Source: Zygnema cylindricum (Eukaryota; Streptophyta; Zygnematophyceae; Zygnematales; Zygnemataceae). From it: 11,234 nt of DNA. Shown here piece after piece: positions 7,463 to 11,234 of the stretch; within the stretch, counting starts at the first letter, position 1, and every line of letters starts with the position of its first letter. Under the pieces are notes generated by a model that had not been told where the DNA came from, did not search any database, and saw only the letters and a list, made by a program, of their open reading frames with translations. The DNA is taken from the NCBI GenBank assembly GCA_037447655.1, contig JBBHKE010002525.1, positions 1 through 11,234 on the forward strand, given 5' to 3'. The position numbers and the translations under genes were made by a program.

Positions 7463-8260
7463 CCAATCTCACAGTCAGCAAAATTATTATTTTTTTGTTT
7501 TAATTATGTGAGTCATAGTAACTACTTTCTTACGTTGTTATTGAGAATGAAACTCTTGTTTGTCATTTGTGTGAATCTATTTATAATTTAAAACGGGGTG
7601 TGAAAAAAAAAGAGAAAAGGAAAAAAAAAATATCAAAAATTATAAGTTAACGATTGTGAACAATGATCATTAACAAAGATTTATAGGTCAAGAGAGTTTT
7701 GATGTATCATAGAAAAATTTTCAAATTGAAATGACTGTTAAAAATACATTTTAAATTCTGGAATTATCAAAAAGATTTTTAAGTTTCAAAAAAAATACAT
7801 ATTTATATAGTTGAAAATAAAATTAAGTATTTGAAATTTTGTTAAGGTTGTAATTAACTATTTTAAATCCCTTTAAAAATTTAAAATTGATTCTCTTAAT
7901 TTTTATTTTTTTTAATTAGAAGAAGTGTTTTTCAAAAATTGTTGGATTATATATTATTTAATTGGTCAATTGTTAAATTTTTCAAACATGAGAATAATAA
8001 TACGAGAACGTAAGAATCTGATAAAAATCCACAAATGTTAAGAATTTGTAAGTTTTTAAAAGTTTAAAAGTTTATAATTAACTTGTTTACTTAAAAAAAA
8101 ACAAAAAATGTTTTATTTTGTAATGTTTTTTCTTTTTTTTAAGCGTTTATCTTTTTATTTAAAAAATAAATCATTATTTTTATTGAAAAAAAATGCGTAA
8201 TTTTTATTATTTTAAACAGACGAGTTTATAAGTGCGTTTCAAGGCTTGAAGACGGTAAAG
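7463..8260. other. AT-rich DNA without a gene
   Basis: No frame, repeat family or motif stands out. Composition is about four-fifths A plus T by eye, with frequent short A and T runs. It ends directly at the long poly-A tract. Confidence 0.55.

Positions 8261-8310
<50 letters not shown>
8261..8310 (+). repeat. Run of 50 A
   Basis: Fifty consecutive A are bounded by GGTAAAG on the left and GGAAGAAAC on the right. It could be the tail of a retroposed sequence lying to the left, a simple homopolymer, or an assembly artefact. I found no matching direct repeat that would mark a retroposon. Confidence 0.95.
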
Positions 8311-8312
<2 letters not shown>

Positions 8313-8690
8313 AAGAAACTGAAAAAAGATAAAAGATTGGACGACATACTAAAAGAGCTCAAAGATCTCAAACTGTGTCTGAGTATAGGAATTAGAAGAA
8401 AGGTGATTAAGAATATGTTTGTGTTTGATAGGTCAAAAAATGTAATGTTCAATGTGTTTTACATGAAAGTTTTTATGGATAAACAAATAGGAACACATAT
8501 TCACACGCTTCAAATTTATCAAAAATTTCAAACGATTTCAACCGACGAGGAAAAATGCACGATTTGATATGTTCTGTTTGTCTGTTTGTGTTCAGTACGA
8601 CGAATTAAATGTTTTTTTTATCCGTTTTTGTCTGGTACAAATTTCTTTTTTTTGCAAAGGTCTCAATACTTCAAAGCCATTTCATATTGA

Positions 8691-8846
8691 CCAGACAGGA
8701 GACGCAAAGGCAAAGTGTATCTTCTTCAACCACGAAACGGCATAGGCTGGAAAGCAATATGTCTACAATGTCACGAAAAGACATGCGATGTCACAAATGG
8801 GAAAGTTTTGGCACAAGTGAAAGAGTACACCGCGAATCGTTATTAG
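8691..8846 (+). pseudogene. Short open frame with CxxCH...C pattern, unassigned
   Basis: After a stop at 8688-8690, 51 codons run to TAG at 8844-8846 with no ATG at the start. The inferred peptide contains RRRKGKVYLLQPRNGIGW, then CLQCHEKTC, and ends KEYTANRY. The composition is less biased than other frames here, and AG at 8692-8693 could be a splice acceptor, so a terminal exon is conceivable. Against this, 8825-8870 belongs to an inverted repeat family found twice more in the window, and another frame (8609-8863) is open over the same bases. I do not recognise a family. It may be a transposon-derived fragment or chance. Confidence 0.2.
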
Positions 8847-8872
8847 CGTCAAAGTGTAATTAGTGTTGAAGA
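8825..8872 (+). repeat. Inverted motif, copy 1
   Basis: GTACACCGCGAATCGTTATT and the following AGCGTCAAAGT match the reverse complement of about 9323-9371, with about 30 of 32 core bases identical by eye. A shorter related copy lies at 10612-10636. The copies could be terminal repeats of an old element. Confidence 0.75.
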
Positions 8873-8900
8873 AAATTTACCGTAATTGATGCTAATTAAG

Positions 8901-8921
8901 TTTTTTTTTTTTTTTTTTTTT
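8901..8921 (+). repeat. Run of 21 T
   Basis: A homopolymer directly inside the first inverted motif. On the minus strand it is an A-run. Confidence 0.9.
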
Positions 8922-9322
8922 AAAGGTGTTTTCTAAATTTCGGCATTATGCTAATTTGGGAACAACAAAAATGGAATATTCACCGTACAATTGTATACAT
9001 TAATATATGTATCTGTACAATTTATTAGAAATCGTACGCCGTCGTGAAATTTAAATATCCGTACATGTCGGACTAATTTACGTGTCAGACTAATCCCGTT
9101 CTTTGAGTGCACGTTCCTATAAGTGCGCGTCTGATTTAATTATTTTTTTGTTAAATTTTCACTTGAAAAGGTACATTTATGTGCGGTACGACATCGATCG
9201 TACACCACACAATTTAGATCTTATTGTACATTCGTTCTTTACGCTATTTTGTACAATATTTTAATTAACGTCAAGGAAAAATTTAAATCATGTATCCTAT
9301 TTGAAGAAAAAAATCAAAATTT

Positions 9323-9371
9323 CAAGTACCCAAATTAGTGACTTTGACACTAATAACGATTCGTGGTGTAC
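9323..9371 (-). repeat. Inverted motif, copy 2
   Basis: This is the reverse complement of 8825-8872, with shared core ACTTTGACRCTAATAACGAT then TCGYGGTGTAC. Together the two copies would fold around a 450-base loop. I see no convincing target duplication outside them. Confidence 0.75.
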
Positions 9372-9436
9372 ACGTTAAAAAAATCCGATACTTTCACACA
9401 CGGGCACACCTTCTACACATGATGTATACTTTTATA

Positions 9437-9444
9437 ATGTGTAC
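9437..9444. repeat. Left 8-bp target-site duplication
   Basis: ATGTGTAC is identical to 9900-9907, the sequence immediately after the right end of the element. Confidence 0.85.
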
Positions 9445-9899
9445 CATAGTTCAAAAGTAGGCGTTTTTTCGTAGGCCTTAAAAAGGCCACCTTTAGCGTA
9501 AGTTGTGTTACGGGCTTTCCATGCGATTTTCTTAGATCGCTACTCTGATCAGCGACCGTCCGTTCATTCGAATCTGACAATAGTCCTATCGTAAGTTGTG
9601 TTATGGGCTTTCCATGTGATCTTCTTAGATTGCTACTTTGATCAGCGACCGTCCGATCGTCCAAATCTGACGGTTTAAATAAAAAGTACCTCAAAACTCC
9701 CAAAAAATATTTTTTTGTCCAAATGTTTTTCAAAATTTAGACATGACATTTAATTCTCTATCGATCGATGTGCAACTCAACCCTGTTACCATTTTATTTC
9801 ATTTTGCAGCCAATACAATATGGGTCTGAAGGTAGTATTGTAAAATTTACGTACAATAGGCATATTGTATGGGCTACTTTCACCTACTTTTAAACTATG
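9445..9899. mobile_element. 455-bp non-autonomous hAT-like transposon (MITE)
   Basis: The ends are inverted repeats of 19 bases: CATAGTTCAAAAGTAGGCG at 9445-9463, and the complement CATAGTTTAAAAGTAGGTG at 9881-9899, with 17 of 19 identical. They are flanked by a perfect 8-bp direct repeat (9437-9444 and 9900-9907). An 8-bp duplication is characteristic of hAT-type insertion, so I place it there; the terminal CA also fits, though the common hAT start CAGGG is not present. It encodes no transposase and would depend on one elsewhere. A subterminal GGCCTTAAAAAGGCC palindrome lies at 9474-9488, and a 93-bp tandem repeat fills the left half. The right flank continues CATA after the duplication, so the border could shift slightly, but the TIR pairing fixes it at 9445. 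Confidence 0.8.
9497..9675 (-). repeat. Two 93-bp tandem repeats inside the transposon
   Basis: CGTAAGTTGTGTTA starts at 9497 and again at 9590, so the period is 93. The units share GGGCTTTCCATG and GATCAGCGACCGTCCG and differ at scattered positions. Since 93 is 31 codons, a minus-strand frame (9413-9733) stays open and shows the repeat at protein level (RTVADQSS...SHGKP). I treat this as a by-product of the period, not a gene. Confidence 0.85.
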
Positions 9900-9907
9900 A
9901 TGTGTAC
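9900..9907. repeat. Right 8-bp target-site duplication
   Basis: ATGTGTAC is identical to 9437-9444. It fixes the right border of the transposon at 9899. Confidence 0.85.
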
Positions 9908-10535
9908 CATATTCGAGTCACTGGCAGAAAGTGTATGCCCAATTCGATCGACGAGAAGCGCCTTACTTCAAGGGCTCAAAAAGACAAACATTCTATACGG
10001 TTCCTTTTCACTGTACGGTAGTCGGTTGTAGTCTGCATACGTGTGAGAATTTGACGTGTAAATGACGACAAGTGCAAATTTTTGACCTTTTCTGGAAGCT
10101 TTCTTGGATCGTTTGTGGAGACGGAATATTTTTTATCCGTACGAAAGTATAACCGGCTGCTTTCCAACCGCCGCCGATGGCGTTCCATGATTCCATCCTG
10201 AGGATCGTTCTTTTTGCAACAAAAAAGCATCCGGAAGAGTGCCACGTGTGATGGTACAAGTACAGTACAGTACAGGACCTCGTATTGAGGCTCGGCTCAT
10301 GATTGTTTTTTGGCCATTTGTGTCAAACAATCACGCTAAGGAAATCTGTACCGTCCGATTTTCTTCTCTTGATTTTTATCTGTGGCATTTCAATTCCTGT
10401 AGTGGAAGTTTATACTCGTCCGATCTGTTATTACTTATAGTGGATTGTTTACGAGCTATTTTAGTACGAACTGACACATTTCGTACATTACACTATTTAA
10501 AAACGTTCCAAATTAAAATTATCAGCGCTACATAA
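9908..10535. other. GC-richer stretch, several overlapping frames, no gene assigned
   Basis: About 9976-10330 has more G and C than its surroundings and three overlapping minus-strand frames (89, 83 and 65 codons) plus a plus-strand frame of 98 codons that begins at GTG. None matches a family I know. The 89-codon frame (10245 down to 9976) starts with ATG and is basic (KKND, RHRRR, KRNR), so it is the least unlikely. All frames are short and mutually overlapping. A GTACAGTACAGTAC run lies at 10260-10269 and beyond. Confidence 0.4.
10243..10248. promoter_or_regulatory. CACGTG (GCCACGTGTGA)
   Basis: A G-box core in a GCCACGTGT context, similar to that at 10752. No promoter elements are evident next to it, so it may be chance. 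Confidence 0.25.
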
Positions 10536-10553
10536 AAAATACCTATACTACAG

Positions 10554-10612
10554 TACCGTAGAAAAACAATTAGAGTTATCAAAATATAGCGGCTCCGAAT
10601 TAGGGTTATCAA
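10554..10612 (+). repeat. Short direct repeat ATTAGRGTTATCAA
   Basis: AATTAGAGTTATCAA (about 10569) and AATTAGGGTTATCAA (about 10598) differ at one base. The second runs straight into the third inverted-motif copy. Confidence 0.6.
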
Positions 10613-10636
10613 CGCTAATAGAGATTCACGATGTAC
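10612..10636 (-). repeat. Inverted motif, copy 3 (shorter, diverged)
   Basis: ACGCTAATAGAGATTCACGATGTAC corresponds to ACGCTAATAACGATTCGCGG TGTAC, the reverse complement of copy 1, with about 20 of 25 matching. It has the same orientation as copy 2. With copy 1 it would bracket about 1.8 kb, roughly the GTAC-rich zone. Confidence 0.55.
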
Positions 10637-10751
10637 ATTGCAGTACTGTACGGTACTTTACCGTATGGGCAAACAATTCACAATTTAGTACACTGTACGA
10701 AACAGAATGCTTTCATATCATAAAGAGGTTTCATGCACTTTGAAGTTTTGC

Positions 10752-10757
10752 CACGTG
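10752..10757. promoter_or_regulatory. G-box/ABRE-like site GCCACGTGTCA
   Basis: A strong plant-type ACGT element with core CACGTG, about 415 bases upstream of the candidate start codon at 11172. It could belong to that gene's promoter. Evidence is motif and position only. Confidence 0.35.
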
Positions 10758-11004
10758 TCACCTCTGAGAGAATCTATCCATCTTGAAAGTCTACAGTTGC
10801 TGACACTTTTTCACCATAAAACTACTTAGAAATTCTTTAATAGGATTTTATGTGAGCTCTCAAACACTGAATAAAGCATTTTTTTCCTTCAAAAAAATTT
10901 CTTCTAGTTTTCACATTAACTACATATACACTCTTTCCATAAAGTTTTTTGAAAATATTCTCATTTGTCAGTTTGAACACCATCTCAGGAGTGGAAAAAA
11001 TCAT

Positions 11005-11097
11005 AAGAAAATAGATAAGAAAATAGATAAGAAAGATAAGAAAATATATAAGAAAATAGACAAGAAAATAGGTGAGAAAATAGATAAGAAAATAGAT
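11005..11097 (+). repeat. 12-bp minisatellite AAGAAAATAGAT, eight units
   Basis: Seven units of 12 bases and one of 9 (AAGAAAGAT) run in a row, followed by TAG. All lengths are multiples of 3, so both strands stay open: Lys-Lys-Ile-Asp repeats on plus, Ile-Tyr-Phe-Leu repeats on minus. The open frames at 10852-11100 (plus, GTG start) and 10837-11139 (minus) owe their length to this repeat and are probably not genes. Confidence 0.9.
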
Positions 11098-11171
11098 TAG
11101 AATGCGGTCTACATTTTTTAAATCTCTCGGTTTGGACACTGTAGGGCGATATTTTTACAGCGAAAAAAAGA

Positions 11172-11224
11172 ATGGAAGCGAAAAGATTATATCTTCTGCA
11201 GATTCTGGCAGAGGAGATTCTGAG
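11172..11224 (+). CDS. Candidate first coding exon of a gene running off the window
   Basis: ATG at 11172-11174 has A at -3 and G at +4, a good eukaryotic start context. Seventeen codons and two further bases follow, reading MEAKRLYLLQILAEEIL, and end at AG followed by GTAAGT (11225-11230), a consensus 5' splice donor with the preferred exon ending. Without splicing the frame would stop at once at TAA (11226-11228), so a protein requires splicing here in phase 2. The peptide looks helical and amphipathic but is too short to assign. A G-box lies about 415 bases upstream and a minisatellite at 11005-11097. A chance ATG plus chance donor is possible. Confidence 0.35.
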
Positions 11225-11234
11225 GTAAGTTCTT

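Larger units (their letters stand above)
8880..9436. other. Non-coding stretch rich in GTAC
   Basis: No gene is seen. It contains TGTCRGACTAAT twice (9066-9077 and 9083-9094) and frequent GTAC. It lies between the first inverted motif and the hAT-like element and includes the second motif copy. Confidence 0.5.

Noticed and set aside
8207-8452. 81-codon minus-strand frame with a long poly-Phe stretch
   Set aside because: The Phe run is the translation of the A50 tract and cannot count as coding evidence.
8337-8567. 76-codon plus-strand frame after the A50 tract
   Set aside because: It begins only at TTG, is open upstream into poly-Lys from the A-run, and shows no known domain; a degraded transposon protein is possible but unsupported.

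Overview
This window looks like AT-rich, repeat-dominated intergenic DNA from a eukaryotic nuclear genome, most likely a land plant. I infer this from several signs read by eye: plant-style ACGT/G-box palindromes (CACGTG at four places), an LTR-like block with a TATA box, tRNA-derived repeat pieces, long CT/GA tracts, a short-TIR element with an 8-bp target duplication, and a consensus GTAAGT splice donor. I cannot name the species, and an AT-rich fungus or alga is not excluded. I found no bacterial operon, rRNA, CRISPR array or complete gene. Nearly every long open frame is low-complexity sequence that happens to stay open.

Layout. 1-3352 is a large, well preserved inverted repeat. The right arm (2785-3352) is the reverse complement of 1-411 joined to 1743-1904. 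About 1.33 kb of more GC-rich sequence (412-1742) has been inserted into the left arm. That insert carries two tandem tRNA-like hairpins, a degenerate tRNA-like sequence, two G-boxes and a TATA box, and resembles a solo LTR. The spacer (1905-2784) holds a purine tract and a long pyrimidine tract.

3600-5800 is a second, older and more diverged foldback. Its core (about 4180-5200) has four copies of one sequence in alternating orientation around a TA-rich centre, with tandem repeats in its flanks. 5800-8250 is AT-rich DNA without a gene; its main feature is a set of three diverged repeats of about 115-165 bp (7046-7462). A run of 50 A follows at 8261-8310.

8600-10730 changes character: higher complexity, strongly enriched in GTAC, with three related copies of an inverted motif (8825, about 9340 and 10612). 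A 455-bp hAT-like non-autonomous transposon (9445-9899) lies in it, flanked by perfect 8-bp direct repeats, with a 93-bp tandem repeat inside. A 12-bp minisatellite lies at 11005-11097. The window ends on what may be the first coding exon of a real gene (11172-11224, donor at 11225).

No set of genes here works together. The content is a record of nested insertions and inverted duplications upstream of one possible gene.
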